The notes: generated by a model not told the origin, from the sequence alone. A DNA stretch of 64,000 bases from Nitriliruptoraceae bacterium (GCA_018401275.1 JAGYKW010000001.1:62001-126000); one strand, 5' to 3'; positions 53,855-63,322 are shown, numbered from the stretch's first letter. Program-made: numbers and translations.

Positions 53855-55720
53855 CGCCGGGAGGAGCTGGGTACGCACCAGCTCCGCGTAGCGACCGTCG
53901 GCTGCGAGCAGCTCCGTGTGCGTGCCCCGCTCCACGATCCGTCCGCCGTCGAGCACCACGATCTCGTCGGCCTCGACGACCGTCGAGAGCCGGTGCGCGA
54001 TGACGAGCGCGCTGCGACCCTCGAGGGCGTCGGTCAGCGCCTGCTGCACGAGCCGTTCGCTGCTGGCGTCGAGGTGCGCGGTCGCCTCGTCGAGCACGAC
54101 GATCGCCGGGTCGCGCAGCAGCATCCGAGCGATCGACAGGCGCTGCTTCTCCCCGCCGGAGAAGCGGTAGCCACGCTCTCCAACGACCGTGTCGTAGCCG
54201 TCGGGGAGCCGGTCGATGACGTCGTGGATGCGTGCCGAACGGGCCGCAGCGACCAGCTGCTCGTCGGTCGCACCGGGCTGGGCGTAGCGCAGGTTGGACG
54301 CGACCGAGTCGTGGAACAGGTGCGGGTCCTGGCTGACCACGCCGATCACGGCGCGCAACGACTCGAGGGTGAGGTCGCGGACGTCATGGCCGTCGACGGT
54401 CACGCGTCCCTCGGTGACGTCGTAGAGGCGTGGGAGCAGCGAGGCGAGCGTCGACTTCCCTGCGCCCGACGGCCCGACGAGCGCCACCGTGCGTCCAGGG
54501 GCGATCTCGAGGTCGACACCGTCGAGCACGATCGCACCGGGCTCCCCGTCGTGGGCGGAGCGCGGTCCCTCGAGCGATGCGAGCCCCACCCCGTCACCGG
54601 TCGGGTAGCGGAAGGTGACGCGCTCGAGCCGGACGTGACCACGCGGTTCGGGCAGCGCGACGGCGCCGTCACGTTCGGTGATGCTCGCTGGCAGGTCGAG
54701 GACCTCGAAGACGCGCTCGAAGCTGACGAGCGCCGTCATCAGGTCGACGCGTGCGTTCGACAGCTGAGCGAGCGGCCCGTACAGCTGCGTCACGTACAGC
54801 CCGAGCGCGACGACCGTGCCGATCTGCACCTCGGGATCGGTGATGACGGTGCGTCCACCGACGAGGTAGACGAGTGCGGTCGCGAGCGCACCGACGAGTC
54901 CGAGCGCAGCGAACAGCGCCCGTCCATGGATCGCCGTGCGCACGCCGATGCGCGCGACCTGCTCGGCCCGGTCCGCGAAGGCATCGACCTCGTCATCGAC
55001 GCGTCCGAACAGCTTGACCAGCAGTGCGCCGGAGACGTTGAAGCGCTCCGTCATCGTCGAGTTCATGTCCGCGTTGAGGGCCATCGACCGGCGTGCGAGC
55101 GCCTGCAGGCGGCGCCCGACCACGCGCGCGGGGATGATGAACAGCGGCAGGAGGGAGATCGCGAGCAGCGTCACGCGCCAGTCCAGCGTCGCCATCACCG
55201 TCACGGTGACGATGACCCCGATGAGGTTGTCGACGATGCCGCCGAGCGTGCCCGTGAGCGCGCGCTGCGCGCCGATGACGTCGTTGTTCAGGCGCGTCAC
55301 GAGCGCACCGGTCTGTGTGCGCGTGAAGAACGCGATCGGCAGGCCCTGGACGTGCCGGAAGAGCCGGGTCCGCAGCTCCAGGATGAAGCCTTCACCGATG
55401 CTCGAGGACAGCAGCCGCTCGACCATCGACAGCCCGGCCACGAGCACCGCGACGAGCAGCAGTCCACCGGCGAGCCGCCACAGGAGTCCGAGGTCACCCT
55501 GCGGGATCGCGCGGTCGATGATGAGCCGGATGAGCTGCGGTGGCACGGCAGAGATGATCGACACGGTGACGATGAGCACGATGTAGCCGGCGATGCGGCG
55601 CGCGTAGGGACGGGCCAGCCCGATCGCGCGGCGGGCGACGGCGCGGTCGAAGCGCCGGTTCTGCGCTTCCTCGCGCGCGAACATCGCCGACATCATCATG
55701 CCCATCATCGGGTTCTGCAC
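53837..55720 (-). CDS. ABC transporter, fused permease/ATPase (exporter type)
   Basis: A 627-residue half-exporter with an N-terminal six-helix transmembrane domain (about residues 40-330) and a C-terminal ATPase. Walker A VGPSGAGKS is around residue 412. The signature is FSGGEKQRLS instead of LSGGQ near 520, followed by Walker B IVVLDEATAHLD near 540 and the H-loop IAHRLSTV. A short extra segment (VGLASLEGPRSAHDGEPGA) interrupts the start of the ATPase domain. Substrate is unknown; lipids or drugs are typical. It runs opposite to its neighbours and likely homodimerises. Confidence 0.92.
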   Translation of the reverse strand: MQNPMMGMMMSAMFAREEAQNRRFDRAVARRAIGLARPYARRIAGYIVLIVTVSIISAVPPQLIRLIIDRAIPQGDLGLLWRLAGGLLLVAVLVAGLSMVERLLSSSIGEGFILELRTRLFRHVQGLPIAFFTRTQTGALVTRLNNDVIGAQRALTGTLGGIVDNLIGVIVTVTVMATLDWRVTLLAISLLPLFIIPARVVGRRLQALARRSMALNADMNSTMTERFNVSGALLVKLFGRVDDEVDAFADRAEQVARIGVRTAIHGRALFAALGLVGALATALVYLVGGRTVITDPEVQIGTVVALGLYVTQLYGPLAQLSNARVDLMTALVSFERVFEVLDLPASITERDGAVALPEPRGHVRLERVTFRYPTGDGVGLASLEGPRSAHDGEPGAIVLDGVDLEIAPGRTVALVGPSGAGKSTLASLLPRLYDVTEGRVTVDGHDVRDLTLESLRAVIGVVSQDPHLFHDSVASNLRYAQPGATDEQLVAAARSARIHDVIDRLPDGYDTVVGERGYRFSGGEKQRLSIARMLLRDPAIVVLDEATAHLDASSERLVQQALTDALEGRSALVIAHRLSTVVEADEIVVLDGGRIVERGTHTELLAADGRYAELVRTQLLPASAPLV

Positions 55721-55766
55721 CGTCGCCTCCGGGTCCGGCTCCCGCGGTCGGGTACCGGCACAGGGC

Positions 55767-55772
55767 TAGTCT
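55767..55772 (+). promoter_or_regulatory. Candidate -10 element (TAGTCT) for the ThyX-like gene
   Basis: TAGTCT lies 20 bp before GTG 55793 in the 72-bp divergent spacer. It is part of the recurrent hexamer set. Confidence 0.3.
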
Positions 55773-55792
55773 GCCCCACCGGTGAGGCAAGG

Positions 55793-57391
55793 GTGGACGC
55801 GTTGGACGAGCAGCTCGAGGATCCGACCCGTCGTGCCCTCCTCGCCCGGTTCCTGACCGATCCCGACGGGGACGTCTTCGCCATCACCGGGCTCCCTGAG
55901 GTCGTCAAGGGCGCGGTGTTCGCGCGCTACTCGCGCTCCCCGTCGAGCGTGAAGGACCTGCTCGTCGACGAGTTCGCCTCCGACCTCGATGATGGCGGGG
56001 TCGCCGAGCGCGCTGACGCGCTCTACGCACGGGTGTTCGGTGACTACGGGGACGACTCGGTCGCGCAGCTGGGCGGTGCGCACGTCGCGCTCGAGGGCAT
56101 CTCGAACGTGGCCACCAAGCGCATCGAGTGGGGGAGGCTGGCCGCCTACCTCGAGCAGTCGACGCGCTACATCGCCTACGACCAGCAGGTCGATGGCCGC
56201 TACCGCTACCACCGCGAGGCGGCGATCATGGCCGGCCCGCATGCCGAGCGCTACGAGGCGGTGCTCGACCACCTCTTCGACACCTACGCCGCGCTGCTCC
56301 CCGTCGTGATCGGCTGGGTGCGTGAACGCTTCCCGCGTGACGAGGAGACGAGCGAGCGCGCCTGGCAGGCCGCGACCCGCGCGAAGGGACTCGACCTTCT
56401 GCGTGGCCTGCTCCCCGCCGCGACGACCGCGAACGTCGGCATGTTCGCATCGGGTCAGGCGTACGAGATGCTGCTGCTGCGGCTCGCGTCCGATCCGTTG
56501 GCCGAGTCGCGCGACCTCGGCGGTCGGCTGCTGCACGAGTTGCGCAAGGTCATCCCGTCGTTCGTCACGCGGGTCGATCGTCCGGACCGTGGTGGCGTGT
56601 GGAGCGACTACCTCGCGACCACCCGCGAGGACACCCGCGCGCTCGCAGCACGTCACGTCATCGGTCCCGTCGACGCGCCCGACGCGCCCGTCACGCTCGT
56701 CGACTGGTGGCCGCGCGACCCGGTCGACGCGGAGGTCGCGCTGGTCGTCGCCGCGCTGCTGCCGCACGTCACCCACTCCGAGCAGCAGCTCGAGGCGCAG
56801 GTGCGCACGTGGCCGGCGGAGCAGCGCGCCGAGGTCCTGCGTGCCTACGTCGGGGAGCGCGTCAACCGCCGGCACCGACCGGGCCGCGCCTTCGAGCGGG
56901 TCGTCTACCGCTTCGACGTGCTCGGGGACTACGGCGGCTTCCGCGACCTGCAGCGGCACCGCATGTGCACCATCGAGTGGCAGCGGCTCACCACCGAGCA
57001 CGGCTACGACACCCCGTCGGAGCTCGCCGAGGCCGGGGTCGCCGACCGCTGGCACGAGGCCATCGGGCGGGCCGAGGCGCTGCACCGTGACCTCGTGCGT
57101 GACCATCCGGAGGAGGCGCAGTACGTCGTGCCGTTCGCGTTCCGAATCCGGTACTCGGTGCAGATCAACGCGCGCGCGGCGATGCAGATGCTCGAGCTGC
57201 GCTCCACGCCCCAGGGGCATCCGCAGTACCGCAGCATCGTGCAGGCGATGCACCGGGCGATCGCGGACGTCGCTGGCCACACGGCCGTCGCGGACGCGAT
57301 GGTGCACGTCGACCATGGCGCGGGCGACCTCGAGCGTCTCGCCTCGGAGCGCGCGCTCGATCGCCGGCGTGCCGACCGGGCAGCGGGCTGA
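55793..57391 (+). CDS. Double-length ThyX-like (FAD-dependent thymidylate synthase family) protein
   Basis: A 532-residue protein at the position where actinobacteria carry thyX, between dapB and dapA. The N-terminal half contains NVATKRIEWGRLAAYLEQSTRYIAYD-type sequence near residue 100, with the EQSTRY part of the ThyX motif. The C-terminal half contains RDLQRHRMCTIEWQRLTTEHG, with the RHR part. Ordinary ThyX (about 220-250 residues) has both in one domain as RHRxxSxNxxSxRY. This looks like an internal duplication with divided active-site elements, so canonical dTMP synthesis is uncertain. GTG 55793 is used; TTG 55802 is an alternative. An apparent longer open frame upstream is a shadow of the ABC gene. 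Confidence 0.75.
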   Translation: MDALDEQLEDPTRRALLARFLTDPDGDVFAITGLPEVVKGAVFARYSRSPSSVKDLLVDEFASDLDDGGVAERADALYARVFGDYGDDSVAQLGGAHVALEGISNVATKRIEWGRLAAYLEQSTRYIAYDQQVDGRYRYHREAAIMAGPHAERYEAVLDHLFDTYAALLPVVIGWVRERFPRDEETSERAWQAATRAKGLDLLRGLLPAATTANVGMFASGQAYEMLLLRLASDPLAESRDLGGRLLHELRKVIPSFVTRVDRPDRGGVWSDYLATTREDTRALAARHVIGPVDAPDAPVTLVDWWPRDPVDAEVALVVAALLPHVTHSEQQLEAQVRTWPAEQRAEVLRAYVGERVNRRHRPGRAFERVVYRFDVLGDYGGFRDLQRHRMCTIEWQRLTTEHGYDTPSELAEAGVADRWHEAIGRAEALHRDLVRDHPEEAQYVVPFAFRIRYSVQINARAAMQMLELRSTPQGHPQYRSIVQAMHRAIADVAGHTAVADAMVHVDHGAGDLERLASERALDRRRADRAAG

Positions 57392-57463
57392 GGGTCCGCG
57401 GACGGAGGGCCCGCGGGGCTCGTCGCCGGTGCGACCAGCGGGTCCGGGGCAGCGGTCGAGGAC

Positions 57464-57469
57464 TAGGCT
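57464..57469 (+). promoter_or_regulatory. Candidate -10 element (TAGGCT) for dapA
   Basis: TAGGCT lies 65 bp before the dapA GTG in a 143-bp spacer. A 10-bp direct repeat (TCGCCGAGGA at 57498 and 57513) follows between it and the start. Confidence 0.35.
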
Positions 57470-57534
57470 GGAGGCGACAGGGCTCGCTGGGGCAGGCTCG
57501 CCGAGGACGTCATCGCCGAGGAGGCTGGAGCGCC

Positions 57535-58449
57535 GTGACCGTGACGACCGGACCGGACGCGATCGGGCGTGTCATCACCGCGCTCGCGACGCCGTTCCTG
57601 CCGGACGGCTCACTCGACCTGCCGGGCGCGGCGGTCCTCGCACGTCACGTCATCGCCTCAGGATCGGACGGGCTCGTCCTCGGCGGCACGACGGGGGAGT
57701 CGCCGACCCTGCGCGACACCGAGCTGTGGGACCTCGTCGGCGCCGTGCGTGAGGCGGTGCCCGACGGTGCGCGCATCACGGTCGGGACCGGCACGAACGA
57801 CACGAGCCGCTCCGCCGAGCGGACGGTCCGGGCGACCGAGGCAGGCGCCGACGGTGTGCTCGTCGTGACCCCCTACTACAACCGGCCGTCGCAGGCCGGG
57901 CTCGTCGCGCACTTCACGGCGGTCGCCTCAGCGACCGATCTGCCCGTGCTGCTCTACGACATCCCGTCACGCACAGGCCGCGAGATCGACGTGGACACGC
58001 TCGTCACCCTCTCGCGCGTGCCCAACATCATCGGCGTCAAGGACGCGACGGGTCGCGCGGACAAGACCGCGGACGTGGTGCTCGCGACGCGTGGCGCGCC
58101 GGGTGGCTTCGACGTGTGGTCCGGATCCGACGAGGTGAACCTGCCGCTGCTCAGTGTCGGAGCGGTCGGTGTCGTCTCGGTCGCCGCGCACCTCGCAGGC
58201 CCGGAGATCGCCGAGATGGTCGCGGTGCACACGACCGATCCGATCCGCGCGCGCGAACTGCACCTCGCCTGCATGCCGCTGCACCGGGCGCTCTTCCTCG
58301 AACCCAACCCCGGACCGTTGAAGGCGGCCCTGCGTGCGCGCGGACTGCCTGCCGGACCCGTCCGCCTGCCCCTCGCCGACACCGGTGCGGACGTCAGCGC
58401 CCGCGTGCTCGACGCGCTGTCCGCACTCGAGGCGCGCCGCAACCCCTGA
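57535..58449 (+). CDS. dapA: 4-hydroxy-tetrahydrodipicolinate synthase
   Basis: Condenses pyruvate with aspartate semialdehyde, the committed step of lysine/DAP synthesis. The 304-residue protein has GTTGESPTL, VVTPYYNRPSQ, Tyr141 in LLYDIPSRTG and the Schiff-base Lys169 in IIGVKDATG. GTG 57535 follows GAGGAGG. rnj follows downstream as in other actinobacteria. Confidence 0.96.
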   Translation: MTVTTGPDAIGRVITALATPFLPDGSLDLPGAAVLARHVIASGSDGLVLGGTTGESPTLRDTELWDLVGAVREAVPDGARITVGTGTNDTSRSAERTVRATEAGADGVLVVTPYYNRPSQAGLVAHFTAVASATDLPVLLYDIPSRTGREIDVDTLVTLSRVPNIIGVKDATGRADKTADVVLATRGAPGGFDVWSGSDEVNLPLLSVGAVGVVSVAAHLAGPEIAEMVAVHTTDPIRARELHLACMPLHRALFLEPNPGPLKAALRARGLPAGPVRLPLADTGADVSARVLDALSALEARRNP

Positions 58450-58536
58450 CCAGCAGCGCCATCACCGTCGGGGAGACCGGCTCGCGCGCGACGTGAGCCG
58501 GCCGCTCCGCTGGCGCCAGCCCTCACGTCCCTACCA

Positions 58537-58569
58537 CGACCACGACACGACCACGACGCGACCACGACA
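58537..58569 (+). repeat. Three copies of an 11-bp unit (CGACCACGACR)
   Basis: Units at 58537-58547, 58548-58558 and 58559-58569 lie in the rnj leader, 27 bp before the start. The period is about one helical turn. It may be a binding site or slippage product. Confidence 0.75.
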
Positions 58570-58595
58570 CGCCAACGAGTACACGAGGAGCACAC

Positions 58596-60308
58596 ATGCC
58601 GAAGACCTCCACCACGAAGGGCCGCAGCCGTAGCGACCGGGCCGACGGGAACCCGCCGGTCGAGGTCACCTTCCTCGGTGGGCTGGGCAGCATCGGCCGC
58701 AACATGGCCACCATCGAGGTCGACGGGCGGGTCGCGGTCGTCGACTGCGGCGTGCTGTTCCCCGACGCCGAGCATCTCGGGGTCGACCTGATCCTTCCCG
58801 ACTGGCGCTGGCTCGTCGCGCGCGGTGACGACATCGAGGCGGTCTTCCTCACCCACGGCCACCTCGACCACATCGGCGCGCTGCCCTACCTGCTGCGCGA
58901 CCTCGGCCGGTCACTGCCCGTCTACGGCACGAAGCTCACGCTCGCGTTCGTCGCATCGATCCTGCGGGAGTGGCCCGACCTCGTCCCGCCCGACCTGCGC
59001 GAGATCGTTCCCGGCACGACCATCGAGCACGCGCCGTTCACCGTCGACGTCGTCCAGGTCTCGCACTCCATCCCGGACGGGTGCGCGTTCGCCTTCATGA
59101 CCCCGCACGGGACGATCGTCCACACCGGGGACATCAAGCTCGATCAGACGCCGATCGATGGACTGCCCACCGACCTGGCCCACTTCGCGCGCATCGGCGA
59201 CCGTGGTGTCGACCTGCTGCTGGCCGACTCGACGAACGCCGACGTCCCCGGGCACATCCCCAGCGAGCGCACGGTCGGAGCGGCGATCCGTGAAGCGCTC
59301 TCGCACGCCGAGGGGCTCGTCGTCGTCGCGTCGTTCGCCTCGCACGTGCACCGCATCCAGCAGATCCTCAACGAGGCGGCGGCGTTCGGACGTCGTCCGG
59401 TGTTCGTGGGCCGCTCGATGATCAACAACATGGCGATCGCCCAGGAGCTCGGATACCTCCAGTTCGACCCGAAGCTCGAGGTCGCGATGGAGGACGTCGA
59501 GCGGCACGACCGGAGCGGGCTCATCGTCGTCTCCACCGGTTCGCAGGGCGAGCCGTTCAGCGCGCTCAGCCTGATGTCCAGCGGCGATCACCGCCATCTC
59601 GCGCTCGGACCGGGCGACCTCGTGATCCTCGCGTCGAGCCTGATCCCGGGCAACGAGCAGGCCGTCTACCGCTCGATCAACAACCTCGCCCGACGTGGGG
59701 TCGACGTCGTGCACGGGGGGATCGCTGCGGTCCACGTGTCGGGTCACGCGGCCGCCGACGACCTCGCGATCCTGCACAACGTGCTCGAGCCGGAGTACTT
59801 CATCCCCGTCCACGGCGAGCACCGGCACATGATGGCGCACCGTCGTGTCGCCGTCGCCACGGGCTGCCCGCCCGAGCAGGTGCTCGTGTGCGAGGACGGC
59901 GACCGCGTCATGCTCGAGGACGGTGTCGTGCGCCGAGGTGATCCGGTTCCGACGAGTCACGTCTACATCGACGGACTCCTGCCCGACGTCGGTCCGGCGA
60001 TGCTGCGCGACCGACGTCGCCTCGGTGAGGACGGCATCTGCATCGCCGTCGTCACCATCGACACGCGCAAGGGCGAGCGGGCGTCCGACAGCGTCATCAC
60101 GCAGCGCGGGGTCGTGCTCGGGGACCATGTCGAGGACCTGCTCTCCACGGCACGCAGCACCGTCGATGCGTCGATCGACCGGCTGACACGCGCCCGTCGG
60201 GAGGACACCGCAGCGGTCCAGCGCGAGGTCGTCCAGACGTTGGGTCGCTTCTGGAAGCAGGAGACGGGCCGCCGTCCGGTCATCCTGCCCGTCATCCAGG
60301 AACTCTGA
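58596..60308 (+). CDS. rnj: Ribonuclease J
   Basis: Metallo-beta-lactamase-fold endo- and 5'-exoribonuclease for mRNA decay and rRNA maturation. The 570-residue protein shows LGGLGSIGRNM, the metal motif HGHLDH (87-92) in THGHLDHIGALPYL, HTGDIKLD, and the beta-CASP residues around HVSGHAAADDLAILHN and PVHGEHRHM. GAGGAG precedes ATG 58596. Its stop is in a 14-bp triplication (60303-60344). Confidence 0.96.
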   Translation: MPKTSTTKGRSRSDRADGNPPVEVTFLGGLGSIGRNMATIEVDGRVAVVDCGVLFPDAEHLGVDLILPDWRWLVARGDDIEAVFLTHGHLDHIGALPYLLRDLGRSLPVYGTKLTLAFVASILREWPDLVPPDLREIVPGTTIEHAPFTVDVVQVSHSIPDGCAFAFMTPHGTIVHTGDIKLDQTPIDGLPTDLAHFARIGDRGVDLLLADSTNADVPGHIPSERTVGAAIREALSHAEGLVVVASFASHVHRIQQILNEAAAFGRRPVFVGRSMINNMAIAQELGYLQFDPKLEVAMEDVERHDRSGLIVVSTGSQGEPFSALSLMSSGDHRHLALGPGDLVILASSLIPGNEQAVYRSINNLARRGVDVVHGGIAAVHVSGHAAADDLAILHNVLEPEYFIPVHGEHRHMMAHRRVAVATGCPPEQVLVCEDGDRVMLEDGVVRRGDPVPTSHVYIDGLLPDVGPAMLRDRRRLGEDGICIAVVTIDTRKGERASDSVITQRGVVLGDHVEDLLSTARSTVDASIDRLTRARREDTAAVQREVVQTLGRFWKQETGRRPVILPVIQEL

Positions 60309-60344
60309 GGACGGAGCTCTGAGGACGGAGCTCTGAGGACGGAG
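60303..60344 (+). repeat. 14-bp tandem triplication containing the rnj stop codon
   Basis: CTCTGAGGACGGAG occurs at 60303-60316, 60317-60330 and 60331-60344. Each copy has TGA, and because 14 is not a multiple of three the stops (60306, 60320, 60334) cover all three frames. The first is the rnj stop. Confidence 0.9.
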
Positions 60345-60418
60345 CGGTGAGGGCGGTGTCCGTCCGGCCGGGCGTCGGACGGACGACATGGCTGGGGTTC
60401 CATGGATGTCGTTCCGGC

Positions 60419-60424
60419 TAGCCT
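60419..60424 (+). promoter_or_regulatory. Candidate -10 element (TAGCCT) for ftsK
   Basis: TAGCCT lies 102 bp before the ftsK GTG in a 218-bp spacer. It is part of the recurrent hexamer set. Confidence 0.35.
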
Positions 60425-60526
60425 CGCAACGCGTCCAGAGATCCACGACGGCGCCTGGGCCCGATCTGCAGGTGCCTGGGACGGTCGGAGTGCGCGGGCG
60501 CCATCCGGACCCTGACGGGAGCTTGC

Positions 60527-62992
60527 GTGGCAGCGACGAGGAAGCGGACGGCGCGCAGTGCCGGGCGTGCGAAGCGGCCCGCGGAGAAGCGCGGCTCCGG
60601 GAAGAGCGCGTCCGAGGACCGTGCGCCGGGCATGCTGCGTCGTGGGTCCACCGCCATCTTCGGGACCATCGGCGCCGTCCTCTCGGAGCGGCGCCGTGAC
60701 GTCTGGGGCCTCGTGCTCCTGCTCCTCGCGGTCCTCAGCGGACTCGCCATCTACCTCGATGCTGCGGGGCCCGTCGGCGGTTGGATCGTCACGGGCGCGC
60801 GCGGTGGCTTCGGGCTCGTCGGCATCCTGCTCCCGGTGATGCTGATCGCCTTCGGTGCGCTGCTCGTCATGGACCGGCCGGGTCCGGAGGTGGGACGGCT
60901 CGGCGTCGGTGCCAGCCTCGTCCTGCTCGCCGTGCTCGGTGGCGCGCATCTCGTCGTCGACCTGCCCGCGCCGAGCTCCGGTCTCGAGTCGCTCGCTCGT
61001 GGCGGCGGCCTCGCGGGTTGGGTGATCGCCGCACCGCTCGATGCGGCGCTGTCGCGCGCTGGTGCATGGTCCGTGATCGTCGCGATGGGCATCCTCGGTG
61101 TCCTCGTCTCCGCCCACCTGGAGCTGCGCGCGGTCCTGAGCGCGCTGTGGCGTGCGCTGGCCGGTGCAGGCACGTCGCTGCGCGGGCTGCTCGCCCGCAC
61201 CGATCGTGAGGACGGCGCTCCGGTGGCCCCCGCGGCTCCTGCGGCCGACGCGGTGTTCGTCGACGTGCCGCTGGACGATGAGCCCGGCGGGGTTCACGAG
61301 ACTGACGATGCTCCGGAGACGCCCTACGCCGTCGAGGACCGCGCGGTCGTGGACGTGTGGCTCGACGACGACCCTGAGGACGCGACGACCGAGCTCGCCG
61401 TCGTCGATGTCCACGAGGCGTCGACCGAGCGCCTCGACGCCGTCGAAGCGGCCCCGCCGGTCCAGCCGCTCAAGGCGCGCAAGGTCCTGCCGCCGGGGGA
61501 GGAGCGGCCGTACGAGCTCCCTCCGCTCGAGCTCCTGAGCACCGGCAGTGCCCTCGGTGGTGACCCGTCGCGCACGATCGCAGCGCAGTCGAAGGCGCTG
61601 CAGGAGACGTTCGACCAGTTCGGGATCGACGCGAAGGTCGCGAGGTCGTCGCGCGGGCCGACCGTGACCCGCTTCGAGGTCGAGATCGGCCCGGGCGTCA
61701 AGGTCAACAAGGTCGCGAACCTCGGCGACGACATCGCGTACGCGCTCGCTGCGCCCGACGTGCGCATCGTCGCGCCGATCCCCGGGAAGTCCGCGATCGG
61801 CATCGAGGTCCCCAACCTCGAACGCGACCTCATCTCGCTGGGTGACGTGCTGCGCTCCGACGTCGCCCTGCGCGACGAGCATCCGCTGTCGGTCGCGCTC
61901 GGCGTCGACATCGCAGGTGCACCGACGATGGTCGACCTGTCGAAGATGCCGCACCTGCTCGTGTCGGGCTCGACCGGATCCGGGAAGTCGGTCACGCTCA
62001 ACGGCATGATCGCGTCGGTGCTGATGCGTGCCCGACCCGACCAGGTGCGCATGCTGCTCATCGACCCGAAGCGCGTCGAGCTCGGCGTGTACGAGGGCGC
62101 ACCGCATCTGCTCGCTCCGGTCGTCACCGACCCGCGACGTGCTGCGGACGCGGTCGCATGGTGCGTCAAGGAGATGGAGCAGCGCTACGAGCTCCTCGCG
62201 CTCCTCGGGTACCGCAACATCGACGGCTACAACGACGCGTACGACCGAGGTGACCTCGCGGACCGTCCGGGACCGGACGGGACCACGATCCCACCGAAGC
62301 GTCTGCCCTACATCCTGCTCGTCATCGACGAGCTCGCCGACCTGATGCTCGTCGCACCACGTGACGTGGAGGACGCGATCTGTCGCATCGCACAGATGGC
62401 GCGTGCCGTCGGGATCCACATGGTGATCGCGACGCAGCGACCATCGGTCGACGTCATCACCGGCCTCATCAAGGCGAACATCCCGTCACGACTCGCGCTC
62501 GCCGTCGCGAGCCAGGTCGACTCGCGCACCATCCTCGATACCGGCGGGGCGGAGAAGCTCGTCGGACGCGGAGACATGCTGTTCCTGCCCGCGAGCCAGG
62601 GCAAGCCGTCGCGCATGCAGGGCTGCTGGGTCACGGAGGAGGAGATCGCCGCCGTCGTGACGTTCTGCCGCACGCAGCGCGAGCCGGTGTTCGAGGAGGC
62701 CGTCGCGGCGGTCGTCACCGCAGGGCCAGGTACGCGCTCGAACGACGGCCATCGCGAGGACGAGGGTGATGCCGGACTGGTCCGTCGGGCTGCTGAGCAG
62801 GTCGTGAGCAGCGGGCTCGGCTCGACGTCGATGCTGCAGCGCAAGCTCCGCGTCGGATTCGCGCGCGCCGGACGCCTCATGGATGAGCTCGAGGAGGTCG
62901 GCTGCGTCGGCCCGAGCGAGGGCTCGAAGGCCCGCGAGGTGATGTGGGACGAGGAGCGCCTGCGTGCTGCGCTGGAGTCCGGACTGATCTGA
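60527..62992 (+). CDS. ftsK: DNA translocase FtsK
   Basis: Septal DNA pump that clears the chromosome and stimulates Xer recombination. The 821-residue protein has a basic N-terminus, about four membrane helices (roughly residues 62-195), and a Pro/Asp/Glu linker. The motor has Walker A GSTGSGKS at 481-488 and LLVIDELADLM as Walker B. The C-terminal gamma domain (VRRAAEQVVSSGLGSTSMLQ, then VGFARAGRLMDELEE) reads orienting sequences. GTG 60527 is the start. The stop lies in a bidirectional hairpin shared with the convergent downstream gene. Confidence 0.96.
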   Translation: MAATRKRTARSAGRAKRPAEKRGSGKSASEDRAPGMLRRGSTAIFGTIGAVLSERRRDVWGLVLLLLAVLSGLAIYLDAAGPVGGWIVTGARGGFGLVGILLPVMLIAFGALLVMDRPGPEVGRLGVGASLVLLAVLGGAHLVVDLPAPSSGLESLARGGGLAGWVIAAPLDAALSRAGAWSVIVAMGILGVLVSAHLELRAVLSALWRALAGAGTSLRGLLARTDREDGAPVAPAAPAADAVFVDVPLDDEPGGVHETDDAPETPYAVEDRAVVDVWLDDDPEDATTELAVVDVHEASTERLDAVEAAPPVQPLKARKVLPPGEERPYELPPLELLSTGSALGGDPSRTIAAQSKALQETFDQFGIDAKVARSSRGPTVTRFEVEIGPGVKVNKVANLGDDIAYALAAPDVRIVAPIPGKSAIGIEVPNLERDLISLGDVLRSDVALRDEHPLSVALGVDIAGAPTMVDLSKMPHLLVSGSTGSGKSVTLNGMIASVLMRARPDQVRMLLIDPKRVELGVYEGAPHLLAPVVTDPRRAADAVAWCVKEMEQRYELLALLGYRNIDGYNDAYDRGDLADRPGPDGTTIPPKRLPYILLVIDELADLMLVAPRDVEDAICRIAQMARAVGIHMVIATQRPSVDVITGLIKANIPSRLALAVASQVDSRTILDTGGAEKLVGRGDMLFLPASQGKPSRMQGCWVTEEEIAAVVTFCRTQREPVFEEAVAAVVTAGPGTRSNDGHREDEGDAGLVRRAAEQVVSSGLGSTSMLQRKLRVGFARAGRLMDELEEVGCVGPSEGSKAREVMWDEERLRAALESGLI

Positions 62993-63012
62993 GGCCTGGG
63001 CCTCGTCAGATC
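62986..63012. terminator. Bidirectional hairpin between ftsK and the convergent small gene
   Basis: GATCT (62986-62990) + GAGGC (62991-62995) pairs with GCCTC (63000-63004) + AGATC (63008-63012), with loop CTGG and a 3-nt bulge GTC. It spans the ftsK stop and the 27-bp gap to the opposite gene, a position typical of shared terminators. Confidence 0.55.
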
Positions 63013-63019
63013 GGCGTCC

Positions 63020-63322
63020 TCAGCGCCAGCGGAACTCGCCGTCGGTCTGCGGACGGTCGCCCTTGAGCTGGCGGCGCAGCGTCGCGACACCGGCGAGGAC
63101 CCCGAGCGCCATGAACCCGTAGAGCACCAGCCCGAACTGGTCGCGCTGGGTGGGGGCGATCGGGATGCGCTCGCGCTCCTCCGCGGCGAGCGTGACCGTG
63201 CTGCCATCGTCGGTGGAGGCGAGGGCCGGGCCGGCGAGGGCGAGAACAGCCATGAGCACGAGGACAGCGGCACCGATCGCGATGCCGAGTCGGCGGGCAG
63301 GGAGCAGGGTCTGGATGTCCAT
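63020..63322 (-). CDS. Small membrane protein, probably leaderless
   Basis: A 100-residue protein with an N-terminal hydrophobic segment (RLGIAIGAAVLVLMAVLALAG) ending in a signal-peptidase-like ALAST. A polar loop and a second helix (FGLVLYGFMALGVLAGVATL) precede a basic C-terminus. Family not recognised. ATG 63322 was chosen: a TACGCT hexamer on the minus strand (63331-63336) lies only 8 bp upstream and no ribosome-binding site is visible, so the mRNA may begin at or near the A of ATG. The frame is open further upstream but that part is not membrane-protein-like. Confidence 0.65.
   Translation of the reverse strand: MDIQTLLPARRLGIAIGAAVLVLMAVLALAGPALASTDDGSTVTLAAEERERIPIAPTQRDQFGLVLYGFMALGVLAGVATLRRQLKGDRPQTDGEFRWR

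Noticed and set aside
53918-55792. Plus-strand frame continuing upstream of the ThyX-like gene for about 625 codons
   Set aside because: It lies antisense to the ABC transporter and shows no family similarity; the ThyX-like start is at 55793.
58537-58569. CRISPR-like array from the 11-bp repeats
   Set aside because: Units are contiguous with no spacers and no cas genes are present.
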